A DNA stretch of 64,000 nt from Acrocarpospora macrocephala (GTDB lineage: Bacteria > Actinomycetota > Actinomycetes > Streptosporangiales > Streptosporangiaceae): NCBI RefSeq assembly GCF_009687865.1, contig NZ_BLAE01000057.1:1-64000 (forward strand). Reading direction: 5' to 3'. A program made the position numbers and the translations under genes. Shown piece after piece: positions 26,362 through 35,006 of this stretch. The notes under the pieces were generated by a model that did no database searches, had not been told where the DNA came from, and was given only the letters and a program-made list of their open reading frames with translations. Every line of letters begins with the position of its first letter. Position 1 is the stretch's first letter.

Positions 26362-27599
26362 GGCAACTCCACGCCCAGCACCGTGGGGCCGCCCGGCGGG
26401 CTGGTCAGCGTGATCCTGCCGTTGAGCACCGAGACGCGGTCGGCCAAGCCCATCAGCCCGCTGCCGCGCGCCGGGTCGGCTCCGCCGGTGCCGTCGTCGC
26501 GGACCTCCAGCACCAGCAGCCGGCCCTGCCGCCACACGCCGATCCAGACCTGCCGGGCGTTGCTGTGCCGGGTCACGTTGGTGAGGGCTTCGCCGATGAC
26601 GAACCACGCGGTCGCCTCCACCGGTCCGGGTGGCCGCTCCGGCAGGTCGATGTCGACCTGGACCGGCACGGCGCAGTGCTCGGCCAGCTCGGCCACGGCG
26701 GCGGGAAGACCTCGGTCGGTGAGGATCTGGGGATGGATGCCGTGAACGAGATCGCGCAGCTCCCCCAGCGTGGCCCTGGCCTGCTCGTACGCCTTGCCGA
26801 CCAGGTCACGGGCGACGGGCGGCGCGTCAGCGAGCTGGAGTTTCGCCAGGCCCAGCGTCATGATGACGCCCGTCAGCCGCTGCTGGGCGCCATCATGCAG
26901 GTCACGCTCGATGCGGCGGCGTTGCGCGTCCATGGCGTCCATGATCCGTGCCCGGGATCGGGTCAGTTCCATCACCTCGGCGTCGAACGGGTGGGACACG
27001 AGCGTACGGGTGAGCGTCGCGCGACCCGCGGCGTACGCGGTGATCAAGTACATGACGACGGGCAGGGTCAGCACGCCGACGGCGGTGAGCGCGAACGCCT
27101 GCGGCAGCTCGGCGGCCACCAGACCGAAGATCCTATCGGGCTGGTAGTCCGGCAGGAGCACGACCAGCGCGGGAAAGCCGATCAGGTAGAGGGCGCAGCA
27201 GAAGAGCAGGCCGACCACGGCGTCCAGCCAGGCCAGCCCGAGCGCGAACAGCAGCGCGTAGCCGAGCTCCCGCCAGGTGGCCGTCTCCCCGAAACGGGCG
27301 CCGATCCAGCCCCACAGCCCGGGGCGTACGAGCCGGGGGTGGGGGGACGGCGCGGGTGCGGTGTCCACGAGCCGCAGCCGCCACCGCTCGACCGCGGCGA
27401 GCGGGATTCCGGCGAGGAGCACGCCGAGGCCGAACGCGGGGACGGCGATCAGTCCCGTGACCGCGGCCACCCACACGGTCGCGACGATCCAGCCGGTCAG
27501 CACGTAGGCGAGCGAGCGCCACGGCCACGACGAGGCGAGGAATCGCAGCGGGCCGCGGGTCATCGCCCGCCAGCCGTGCCCCGGTCGCCGCGTGTGCAT
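26352..27599 (-). CDS. NarL-type sensor histidine kinase (HisKA_3)
   Basis: A 415-residue membrane kinase. Hydrophobic segments lie at about 30-70 (two) and 112-190 (about three), with no large extracellular domain. Then come the HisKA_3 phospho-acceptor ERDLHDGAQQRL (His235), a dimerisation helix with ARATLGELRDLVHGIHPQIL, and an HATPase with ALTNVTRHSNA (N box), VRDDGTGG (G1) and GSGLMGLADRV (G2). The likely start is ATG 27599, with ATG 27563 as the alternative. The gene faces the ABC transporter, a common arrangement for envelope-stress or peptide-sensing export systems. Confidence 0.92.
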   Translation of the reverse strand: MHTRRPGHGWRAMTRGPLRFLASSWPWRSLAYVLTGWIVATVWVAAVTGLIAVPAFGLGVLLAGIPLAAVERWRLRLVDTAPAPSPHPRLVRPGLWGWIGARFGETATWRELGYALLFALGLAWLDAVVGLLFCCALYLIGFPALVVLLPDYQPDRIFGLVAAELPQAFALTAVGVLTLPVVMYLITAYAAGRATLTRTLVSHPFDAEVMELTRSRARIMDAMDAQRRRIERDLHDGAQQRLTGVIMTLGLAKLQLADAPPVARDLVGKAYEQARATLGELRDLVHGIHPQILTDRGLPAAVAELAEHCAVPVQVDIDLPERPPGPVEATAWFVIGEALTNVTRHSNARQVWIGVWRQGRLLVLEVRDDGTGGADPARGSGLMGLADRVSVLNGRITLTSPPGGPTVLGVELPCA

Positions 27600-27732
27600 G
27601 GACGAAACAGTAGGCCCCGCTCGGCCGGTATGGCCTTCCCGCAGGGACGACCCTCGGGGGTAGTGCTGGCGTTACCTTCAGGGGCTCCCGCACGCCACTG
27701 ACATCGCCGCGGGCGACGGGGACGCTCGCAGC

Positions 27733-28476
27733 ATGGAAATCGACGACGAGGCGGCCGTGCGGCTGCGGGCGGTGCGCAAGGTGTACGGCGCCGGCCTGGC
27801 CGCCGTCACCGCGCTGGACGAGGTGAGCGTGGACTTCGCCGCGGGCACGTTCACCGCGCTGATGGGACCCTCGGGTTCGGGCAAGTCCACGCTGCTCCAG
27901 TGCGCGGCCGGGCTGGACCGGCCGACGTCCGGTGAGGTCCTGCTGGGCGGGACGAGGCTGGGCGAGCTGGACGAGACGCGGCTGACGTTGCTGCGCCGGG
28001 ACCGGATCGGGTTCGTCTTCCAGGCGTTCAATCTGCTGCCGTTTCTGGACGCCGAGTCCAACGTGGCGCTGCCCCTGCTGCTGGCCGGTCGCCGCCCGCG
28101 CCGGGCGGAGACGACGGCGATGCTGGCCGCGGTCGGGCTCACGGACCGGGCCGGTCACCGTCCCGGGCAGCTGTCCGGCGGGCAGCAGCAGCGCGTGGCC
28201 ATCGCCCGCGCGCTGGTGACCCGCCCGCAGGTGCTGTTCGCCGACGAGCCCACCGGCAACCTGGACTCCGCCACCGGGCGTGGCGTGCTCACGCTGCTCC
28301 GCTCCCTGGTGGACGAGCGCGGCCAGACCATCGTCATGGTGACCCACGATCCGGTGGCCGCCTCCTGCGCCGACCGGGTGGTGTTCCTGCGGGACGGCCG
28401 TCCGGTCGGCGAGCTGGCCGGGCCGACACCGCAGGCGGTCGCGGAGCGGATGACGGCGCTGGAGACGGCGCCGTGA
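27733..28476 (+). CDS. MacB/LolD-type ABC transporter ATP-binding protein
   Basis: A 247-residue ATPase: Walker A GPSGSGKST (45-53), Q-loop FQAFNLLPFL, signature LSGGQQQRVAIARAL, Walker B VLFADEPTGNLDSATG and H-loop VTHDP. These features place it in the MacB/LolD family, whose members drive FtsX-like permeases acting on the envelope rather than moving solutes across. It is the first gene of the pair; the stop overlaps the GTG start of the permease (GTGA). It is separated from the divergent kinase gene by 133 bp. Confidence 0.95.
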   Translation: MEIDDEAAVRLRAVRKVYGAGLAAVTALDEVSVDFAAGTFTALMGPSGSGKSTLLQCAAGLDRPTSGEVLLGGTRLGELDETRLTLLRRDRIGFVFQAFNLLPFLDAESNVALPLLLAGRRPRRAETTAMLAAVGLTDRAGHRPGQLSGGQQQRVAIARALVTRPQVLFADEPTGNLDSATGRGVLTLLRSLVDERGQTIVMVTHDPVAASCADRVVFLRDGRPVGELAGPTPQAVAERMTALETAP

Positions 28477-30929
28477 TCCGGCTCATCTGGCCCGGCCTGG
28501 CCGCCCGCCGCTCGAGCCTGACCGGCTCGTTCCTGGCCCTCGCGCTCGGCGTCGCGCTGTGCGCGGCCGCCGGCGCCGCCCTCGTCGCCGCGCTCGACCC
28601 GCCCGGCGACCGGCCATTGTGGTACGCCACGCCGGACGTGGTGATCGCCGGGCCCGATCGGGCGGGGGGCCGCGGGGAACCAGGGAACGCCGTCCTGCCC
28701 CCGGGCGAGCGCGGCCACGTGCCACCTGGCATCCCAGCCCGGCTGGCCGCGCTGGACGGCGCCGGGCGGATGATCGTGGACATGGCCGCCTACGCGCGGC
28801 TCGACGGCGCGACCGAGGCCCACCCGTGGTCGGCCGCCGCCCTGCATCCAGGCGTGTTCCTGGCCGGTGGACCGCCACGGACCGACGGCCAGGTCGTGCT
28901 GCCCGCGCCGACCGCGCGGCGGCCGGGTGACCCGGTCACGGTGGCCACGGCCGACGGCCCGCGACGGTTCGTGGTCAGCGGAGTGCTGGCCACCCCGGCC
29001 CCGCAGGCGCTGTACGTCGCCGACGCCACCGCCGCCCGGCTCGCCCGCGGACGGATCGCCGCGGTGGCCCTGTTCACCCCGTCGGCCGACGCCGACGCCC
29101 TGGCCGCCCGCGCGCGGGTGGCGCTGGCCGATCGGCCGGAGCTGCGCGTGCTCACCGGTGAGTCCCGGCGTTCGGCGCACCCTGACCCGGACGCGGGACT
29201 GCTGCTGGTCGCCATCACCCTGCTGGGGGAGTCCGCCGCCGTGGCCTGTCTGGTGTCCGCGTTCGTGGTCGCCGGCGCGTTCACCTTCACGGTGGCACAA
29301 CGGCGGCGGGAGTTCGGGCTGCTGCGCGCCGCCGGGGCCACGCTGCGGCAGATCCGCCGCCTCGTGCTCGGCGAGGCGCTCGGGGTCGGCGTGCTGGCCG
29401 GGCTCGCGGGCTGCGCGCTCGGCGCCGCGATCGCGGAGCCGTTCGCTCGCCGGCTGGCCGCCGCCGGTCTGGCGCCGCCCGGTTTCACCGTCCGGATCAC
29501 CCCGTGGCCGATGGCCGCGGCATTCACCCTCGGTGTGGTCGTGGCCGTCGTCGGCGCCTGGCGGGCGGCCCACCGCGCCGCCGCGGTACGGCCGGTCGAG
29601 GCGCTCCGGGAGGCCGCGGTGGAGCGCCCCGCGATGACGTGGGTCCGGTGGCTGGCGGGGCTGGCCTGCCTGGCCGGAATCGTGCCGATCATTCCGCTCA
29701 TGCGCACCCCGGAGGGGGCCGCGTACCTGCTCGTCGTCGTACTGCTGCTGATCTTCGCGGGCGCGGCGCTGGCCCCGGCTGTCGTTCCGTTCCTGGTCCG
29801 GACGCTCACCGTCGCCGGGCGTGGCCCGGTCAGGGTGCTGGCACGCGAGAGCGCGCTGGCCGCCGTTCGGCGGACCGCGGCCACCGCCGTGCCGGTGCTC
29901 GCCACCGTGGGGCTCGCCGGGGCGTCCCTGGCCGGTACGGCGACGCTCTCCGCCGCGCAGGCCTTGGGTGCCCGCGACCACGTCACCGCGTCCGCCGTAG
30001 TGATCCCCGCGGGGGCGGCGGCGCTGCCGGACCCGGCCGCCGCCACGGCGGAGCGGGTGCCCGGCGTCACGGCGGCCGTACGGATCAAGCAGACGTTCGC
30101 CTATGACCGCGACGACCGCATGATCCGGCAGCATGCCGCCTGGTATGTCGACGGAGCCGCCGCGGCACGGGTGCTGCGCCTGCCCGTCACGGCCGGCTCG
30201 GCGGCAGGGCTCACCGGCGACACCGTGGCGGTGTCCCAGTCGCTGGCGGAGGCCCACGGCTGGCGGGTGGGGACGAAGGCGGCACTGTGGCTCGGCGACG
30301 GCGCCTTGGTACTGCCCCGCGTGGTCGCCACGTTCCGGGACCGGCTGGGGCTGCCCGCCGTGCTGCTGCCGTGGACGACGCTCCACGAGCACTCTTCCGT
30401 GCCGCTGCCCGACGCGGTCTACCTGGCCCTCGCCCCCGGCGCCGAGCGCGCCGTCGAGGATGCGGTACGGCCGCTGGGCGGAACGCTGACCTCCACCGGA
30501 AAACATCTGTCCACCGTGGACGCCGAGTTCGACACCCTCTCCCGCCTCGCGCTGCTGGCGATCGTCGGCATGGCCGTCGTCTACACCGCCATCTCCATCG
30601 TCAACGTCCAGTTGATGGCCGCCGGAGAACGGGCGCGGGAACTGGCCATGCTCCGCCTCGCCGGAGCGACGCCCCGACAGGTGCTGCTCATCGTGGCGCA
30701 CGAGGCCACGCTGGTCGGTGTCGCCGGCGGCCTGCTCGCCGGTGGAGTCACCGCCGCCACCCTCACCGCGGTCACGGCCGCGTTAAGCCCGCTCGTGTCC
30801 GCGGTGCCGATCGTGGTCCCCTGGGCGCCCCTGCTCGCGACCTCGGCCGGCTGCGTGCTGGTGGCACTGCTCACCAGCCTCGCCTGCGCCGTCCCGGCGG
30901 CCCGGCGGACCATCTCCCGTCCCGGCTGA
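28473..30929 (+). CDS. FtsX-like ABC transporter permease
   Basis: An 818-residue permease with two FtsX domains. One N-terminal helix (about 12-35) and an extracytoplasmic segment (about 50-235) precede a three-helix core (about 245-370: ESAAVACLVSAFVVAGAFTF, the cytoplasmic RRREFGLLRAAGATLRQIRR, GVLAGLAGCALGAA). A second unit follows with another extracytoplasmic segment and AIVGMAVVYTAISIVNVQL with ARELAMLRLAGATPRQVLLI. The double unit makes about ten helices, a layout known from actinobacterial bacitracin/lantibiotic-type and lipoprotein exporters. The substrate is unknown. It ends 9 bp from the convergent S8 protease gene. Confidence 0.93.
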   Translation: MIRLIWPGLAARRSSLTGSFLALALGVALCAAAGAALVAALDPPGDRPLWYATPDVVIAGPDRAGGRGEPGNAVLPPGERGHVPPGIPARLAALDGAGRMIVDMAAYARLDGATEAHPWSAAALHPGVFLAGGPPRTDGQVVLPAPTARRPGDPVTVATADGPRRFVVSGVLATPAPQALYVADATAARLARGRIAAVALFTPSADADALAARARVALADRPELRVLTGESRRSAHPDPDAGLLLVAITLLGESAAVACLVSAFVVAGAFTFTVAQRRREFGLLRAAGATLRQIRRLVLGEALGVGVLAGLAGCALGAAIAEPFARRLAAAGLAPPGFTVRITPWPMAAAFTLGVVVAVVGAWRAAHRAAAVRPVEALREAAVERPAMTWVRWLAGLACLAGIVPIIPLMRTPEGAAYLLVVVLLLIFAGAALAPAVVPFLVRTLTVAGRGPVRVLARESALAAVRRTAATAVPVLATVGLAGASLAGTATLSAAQALGARDHVTASAVVIPAGAAALPDPAAATAERVPGVTAAVRIKQTFAYDRDDRMIRQHAAWYVDGAAAARVLRLPVTAGSAAGLTGDTVAVSQSLAEAHGWRVGTKAALWLGDGALVLPRVVATFRDRLGLPAVLLPWTTLHEHSSVPLPDAVYLALAPGAERAVEDAVRPLGGTLTSTGKHLSTVDAEFDTLSRLALLAIVGMAVVYTAISIVNVQLMAAGERARELAMLRLAGATPRQVLLIVAHEATLVGVAGGLLAGGVTAATLTAVTAALSPLVSAVPIVVPWAPLLATSAGCVLVALLTSLACAVPAARRTISRPG

Positions 30930-30938
30930 GAAGCCAGG

Positions 30939-32456
30939 TCAGTTGCAGGTGGCGACCTTGATCCAGTAGTTCGGGCGGGTTTGGCGGAGGGAGGTGGTGG
31001 TGCCGGTGGTGCCGAGGTACTGGCCGGAGCCGTTGGCGTAGGTGAGGAAGAAGAAGCGGACGGTGGCGCGGCCGGCGGAGACGTGGGTGCTGTTGGCCGC
31101 GCGGAAGCAGGGCTGGGGCGATGGGGTGGGCGATGGTGACGCGGACGGAGTCACAGACGGGGTCGCCGTTGGGGTCACAGACGGGGTCGGGGTCGCGGTC
31201 GAGGTCGGTGTTGGGGTCGCCGTCGGAGTTGCTGTTGGGGATGGGGATGAGCTGTCGGTTGGTGCGTGGAGGAGGGTGTTAGGGGAGCCTGTGCCGGGGG
31301 AGGTGACCTTGTCGGGGGTTGCGTTGGAGATCAGGGTGTCGCGGATTTGTTGCGGGGTGGCGGTGGGGGTGGTGGAGAGGAGGAGGGCGGCGGCGCCTAC
31401 GACGTGGGGGGTGGCCATGGAGGTGCCGCTGATGGTGTTCTTCGCGGTGGCGGAGGTGTGCCAGGCGGAGACGATGTCGGTGCCGGGGGCGAAGATGTCC
31501 AGGCAGGGGCCGAAGTTGGAGTAGGTGGCGCGGGCGTCGGTGCGGGTGGTGGCGCCTACCGTGATGCCGGCGGGGACGCGGGCCGGGGAGGAGTTGCAGG
31601 CGTTCGCGTTGCTGTTGCCTGCCGCGAGGCCGTACACGACGCCGGAGTTGATGGAGTTGGTGACGGCGGTGTCGAGAGCCTGGCTGGCGGAGCCGCCGAG
31701 GCTCATGTTGGCGACGGCGGGTTTGACGGCGTTCTGGGTGACCCAGTCGATCCCGGCGATCACGCCCGCGGTGGAACCTCGGCCGCTGCAGTCGAGGACG
31801 CGGACGGCGACCAGCCGGACGCCCTTGGCGATGCCGTAGGTCGCGCCGCCCACGGTGCCGGCGACGTGGGTGCCGTGGCCGTTGCAATCGGTGGCGTTGG
31901 CGTCGTTGTCGACCAGGTCGCGGCCGGAGGTGGCGCGGCCGCCGAAGTCCTGGTGGGTGGTGAGGATGCCGGTGTCGATGATGTACGCGGTGACGTTGGC
32001 GGCGGTCGTCGCGTACGAGTAGCGGTTGTTGAGGGGGAGCGCCCGCTGGTCGGTGCGGTCGAGGCCCCAGGAGGGCGGGTTGGGCTGGTCGGTGTCGAGG
32101 GTGATGACCCGATCCTGCTCGACGTAGGCCACGTCGGGGTCGGCGGCGAGCCGCTTGGCCTGAGCAGCCGAGGCCCGGAGCGAGAAGCCCTTGAGCGCCC
32201 GCTGGTAGACGTTCTTGACCTGACCGCCGTTCTCGGCGACGAGGTCACGCGACTGCGCCCGGACGTCGCCTTCGCGCGGATCCTTCAGGACCACGATGTA
32301 ACTTCCGGCGATCGACTCGGGCGAGCCCGCCCCGACAATGACGGCGGCGGACGCGGGAGCCGTCAGCGATACGCCCACCAGCGCGGCGGCGAGCACGACG
32401 GCCACGCCTCGCGAAAGGAAGACAGCGTGGGGGGATCGGTGCGGTGAGGGGCGCAT
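30939..32456 (-). CDS. Secreted S8 (subtilisin/proteinase-K-like) serine protease
   Basis: A 505-residue preproenzyme. A signal peptide (1-38, ending ASA) is followed by an inhibitor-I9 propeptide (YIVVLKDP to VAYVEQDRVI, about 52-118). The catalytic domain has Asp161 (IIDTGI), His194 (NGHGTHVAG) and Ser346 (GTSMATPH). Then comes a Thr/Pro/Ser-rich linker (about 395-440) built from PTAT/PTPS repeats, and a C-terminal domain of about 60 residues with two Cys that I do not recognise. The proteinase-K-like core with paired Cys is usual for actinobacterial exoproteases. The ATG has AAAGGA 7 nt upstream. It lies after the small HTH gene and the M14 gene, all minus strand. Confidence 0.94.
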   Translation of the reverse strand: MRPSPHRSPHAVFLSRGVAVVLAAALVGVSLTAPASAAVIVGAGSPESIAGSYIVVLKDPREGDVRAQSRDLVAENGGQVKNVYQRALKGFSLRASAAQAKRLAADPDVAYVEQDRVITLDTDQPNPPSWGLDRTDQRALPLNNRYSYATTAANVTAYIIDTGILTTHQDFGGRATSGRDLVDNDANATDCNGHGTHVAGTVGGATYGIAKGVRLVAVRVLDCSGRGSTAGVIAGIDWVTQNAVKPAVANMSLGGSASQALDTAVTNSINSGVVYGLAAGNSNANACNSSPARVPAGITVGATTRTDARATYSNFGPCLDIFAPGTDIVSAWHTSATAKNTISGTSMATPHVVGAAALLLSTTPTATPQQIRDTLISNATPDKVTSPGTGSPNTLLHAPTDSSSPSPTATPTATPTPTSTATPTPSVTPTATPSVTPSASPSPTPSPQPCFRAANSTHVSAGRATVRFFFLTYANGSGQYLGTTGTTTSLRQTRPNYWIKVATCN

Positions 32457-32523
32457 CGAAGGTCCTTTCCTGGGGAGCGAGTCACGAGCTTCCAGGAAAT
32501 TTCCGGCTGAATTGGGTCGTATG

Positions 32524-32961
32524 TCATTTTCGATCTGACGAGCGGAGGGCGCGCAGCACGGCTAGTACAGTCGGCAGTTCGTGGTCGGCCAATGACTCGA
32601 CCAGTTCGCGTAGCTGCTTGCGCTGGGCGGCGGGGTCGTCGGCGAGCCAGCGCCCGCGTGGGCGGCGCGGGCCCAGCAGGGTCACCAGCGAGTGCGCGGG
32701 GAGCCCGAGGATCACCTCCAGTTCCCCTACGGCCGCCAGGGACGACGATCGCTCCGGGCGGGACCTGCCCCGCTGCCAGTTGCTCAGGCTCGCCAGGCTG
32801 ACCTGCGCCCCGCGCTCCGCGAGGCGCACGTGCAGCCGTTCCAGCGACAGCCCCCGGGCCGCGATGGCGGCCCGGAGCGCCCGTTCGAACGGACCGGTGC
32901 GCAGGAGTACGGCGAGTTCCCGTTCGGTCCCACGCACCCGGTCAGCTGCCACACATGTCAC
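32524..32961 (-). CDS. Small helix-turn-helix DNA-binding protein
   Basis: A 145-residue protein. The part from about 27 to 72 (LRAAIAARGLSLERLHVRLA, then VSLASLSNWQRGRSRPER) has the XRE/Cro-like helix-turn-helix pattern. The C-terminal 70 residues are helical and Leu-rich with no domain I know. The start is uncertain: GTG 32961 has no clear SD. It sits between two secreted-protease genes in the same orientation, 67 bp from the S8 gene and 27 bp from the M14 gene, so a regulator of extracellular proteolysis is a reasonable guess. Confidence 0.7.
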   Translation of the reverse strand: MTCVAADRVRGTERELAVLLRTGPFERALRAAIAARGLSLERLHVRLAERGAQVSLASLSNWQRGRSRPERSSSLAAVGELEVILGLPAHSLVTLLGPRRPRGRWLADDPAAQRKQLRELVESLADHELPTVLAVLRALRSSDRK

Positions 32962-32988
32962 AGTTTCACCGCATCGTGGCGGCGTCTA

Positions 32989-34809
32989 TCACTGCTGTGT
33001 GATCTTCATGTCATCTATCCCGGCCTCGACCAGTGAGGCGGTCGAGGCGTCCGCGGCCTGCACCGTGATCTGCACGTTCTGCCCGGCGAAGCCGGAGATG
33101 TTCGCGGTCCCGGTCGCCCAGGCGCCGTTGCGGTTGCTGGCCGCCCCGAGCTGCTGGAACACCTGGGTGCCGTTGACGAGCACCCGCAGGTAGTCGGCGG
33201 TGGAGGAGTTGGATCCGTGCGCGAGGTACCACGAGAACGACAGGGTCAGGGTTCCGGAAGCGGGCAGCGTGATGGACGGCGACCGGATCGACGTCACCCC
33301 GCCGTCCACGTCGAAGTCGCCCGCGGCGGCTCCCGCCGAAGCGCCGGTGACCAGGTCGAAGGAGCCGCTCACGGTGGTGCCGAGCTGCTTGGCCCCGCTG
33401 GAGGTGGTGGCCGCAGGATCGGCCCGCTCCCACTGGCCCAACGTGGCGGTGTCGGTGCCGAGCGGGTTGGTCGTCCAGCCGGTGGCGGTCTCGAACGTGT
33501 CGGTGTAGACGACCGTCGGCGGGGTGGCGTTGCAGTACTGGACCTCCTTGCCGATGATCCGGTAGACGCAGTCGGAGTATTCGAGGAACCGCAGCACGGC
33601 CTCGCGCAGGCGGGTGGTCTGGGGGACGATCTGCTCGTCCGGCGGGTAGAAGCCCGGGCTGGAGCTGACCGGATACATCTCGATGGTGTAGGCGAAGATC
33701 TTGTAGACGCCCCACATCCAGTCGTCGATGGAACCGTCGGTGATGTAGAGGTCGCTGGCCTGCTCCGGGGTGTACCCGTTGGTGGAGGCCATGTTCTGGC
33801 CGAGCGCCGCGTGCGCGTCCCGGTCGTCCTGGGTCAGCCCGGGCGCGGTGTTCGCGGTCGTGTAGCCGTACGGCCAGAGGATCAGTTCGCCGTAGGTGTG
33901 CCAGTCGACGGTGGACTTGATCTGCTGGACGCCGCCGACGACCCGGCTTCTGACGAAGTCGGCGACGGCCTTGACCTCGGGGGCGGATTCGGCCGAAGGG
34001 CCGCGGTAGGTCTCGCTGGAGGTCGTACCGGACGAGCCGCCGCAGCAGCCCCACTGGTAGCCCCAGTTGCGGTTGAGGTCGGTGCCGACGGCCGAGGAGC
34101 CGGTGTTGGGCTGGCGGTTCTTCCGCCAGGAGCGGTAGGAGCCGGTGGCGATGTCGTACTCGCCGCCGTCGGGGTTGAGGTCGGGCATGATCCAGATTTC
34201 CCGGCCGTTCACGATGTCGGTGATCCGGGAGTCGGTGCCGTAGTTGTCGGTGAGGAGGTTGAGCAGGTAGATCGCCATTTCCACGGTCAGGTGCTCGCGC
34301 GCGTGCTGGTGCGCGGTGAACAGCACCTCGGGCTCGTTCTCGTCGGCGGCCACATTGTCGCTGATCTTGACGGCCATCAGGTCCCGGCCCTGGTACGACG
34401 TGCCGTAGCTGATCTTCCTGGCGATCCCGGGATGGTCGGCGACCACCTGGTTCACCACCGCCGTCAGCTCGGCGAAGTTGTGGTAGGCGCTGTCGGCCGC
34501 CGGGAAGTCCAGCGGCTGCGGCACCTGGGGACCGAGTTTGGGAGCGAGGACGGTGACGGTGTAGCCGAGTTGCCTGATCGCGGCGACTTCGGCCGCGGTG
34601 GCGGTCACCACGACCGAGGTCGCCGCCACTTCGTCGATGGCCGCGCCGGTGGCGGCGATGTCGCTGCGCTGGGGCTGCGTGCTCGCCCCTGAGACCAGAT
34701 ACTGCCGGTTGGGCAGCGGCTCCGCCGCCGACTGTGCCGCGCCGGCGCCGGTGAATCCCCAGGCGCAGAACACAACGAACAGTACGAACCCTGTTAAGAC
34801 GCGCTTCAC
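32989..34809 (-). CDS. Secreted zinc carboxypeptidase (M14 family)
   Basis: A 606-residue secreted protein. A signal peptide (1-25) and a propeptide-like region to about 105 precede an M14 metallocarboxypeptidase domain. The zinc site is HAREH (His169, Glu172), with the third ligand in [12 protein letters not shown] (His near 301) and the catalytic Glu in FAYTIEMYP (about 381). The C-terminal 170 residues (from about 435, after two Cys) form a jelly-roll-like domain ([29 protein letters not shown]) of the P-domain/CUB-like type common in secreted hydrolases. The GTG start has GGAGGT 8 nt upstream. It probably shares the protease region's regulation with the S8 gene. Confidence 0.93.
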   Translation of the reverse strand: MKRVLTGFVLFVVFCAWGFTGAGAAQSAAEPLPNRQYLVSGASTQPQRSDIAATGAAIDEVAATSVVVTATAAEVAAIRQLGYTVTVLAPKLGPQVPQPLDFPAADSAYHNFAELTAVVNQVVADHPGIARKISYGTSYQGRDLMAVKISDNVAADENEPEVLFTAHQHAREHLTVEMAIYLLNLLTDNYGTDSRITDIVNGREIWIMPDLNPDGGEYDIATGSYRSWRKNRQPNTGSSAVGTDLNRNWGYQWGCCGGSSGTTSSETYRGPSAESAPEVKAVADFVRSRVVGGVQQIKSTVDWHTYGELILWPYGYTTANTAPGLTQDDRDAHAALGQNMASTNGYTPEQASDLYITDGSIDDWMWGVYKIFAYTIEMYPVSSSPGFYPPDEQIVPQTTRLREAVLRFLEYSDCVYRIIGKEVQYCNATPPTVVYTDTFETATGWTTNPLGTDTATLGQWERADPAATTSSGAKQLGTTVSGSFDLVTGASAGAAAGDFDVDGGVTSIRSPSITLPASGTLTLSFSWYLAHGSNSSTADYLRVLVNGTQVFQQLGAASNRNGAWATGTANISGFAGQNVQITVQAADASTASLVEAGIDDMKITQQ

Positions 34810-34957
34810 CCTTTTTGACCTCCATCTGCGGACTTGTCCACAACGTGAGATGGAGGCACCTTTCGTTCAAGTGCGTCACACGCCCATAAGTCAAGATAGT
34901 TACGCGATAGAGTCAGATCGCTGGACTTCTCCCCCAATACTGTGATTTTTCAATGAC

Positions 34958-34994
34958 GAAGGCCCGGCCCCCTCGGAAGAGAGACCGGGCCTTC
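34958..34994 (-). terminator. Hairpin terminator after the FtsH-like gene
   Basis: A 10-bp perfect stem GAAGGCCCGG (34958-34967) / CCGGGCCTTC (34985-34994) lies just past the stop at 35007. There is no U-run on the minus strand, which is common for actinobacterial terminators. Confidence 0.6.
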
Positions 34995-35006
34995 AGAGAA
35001 ACAGGG

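Noticed and set aside
28155-30701. Long minus-strand open frame opposite the ABC transporter genes
   Set aside because: Low-complexity Gly/Arg/His/Gln composition; both real genes on the plus strand have full motif sets.
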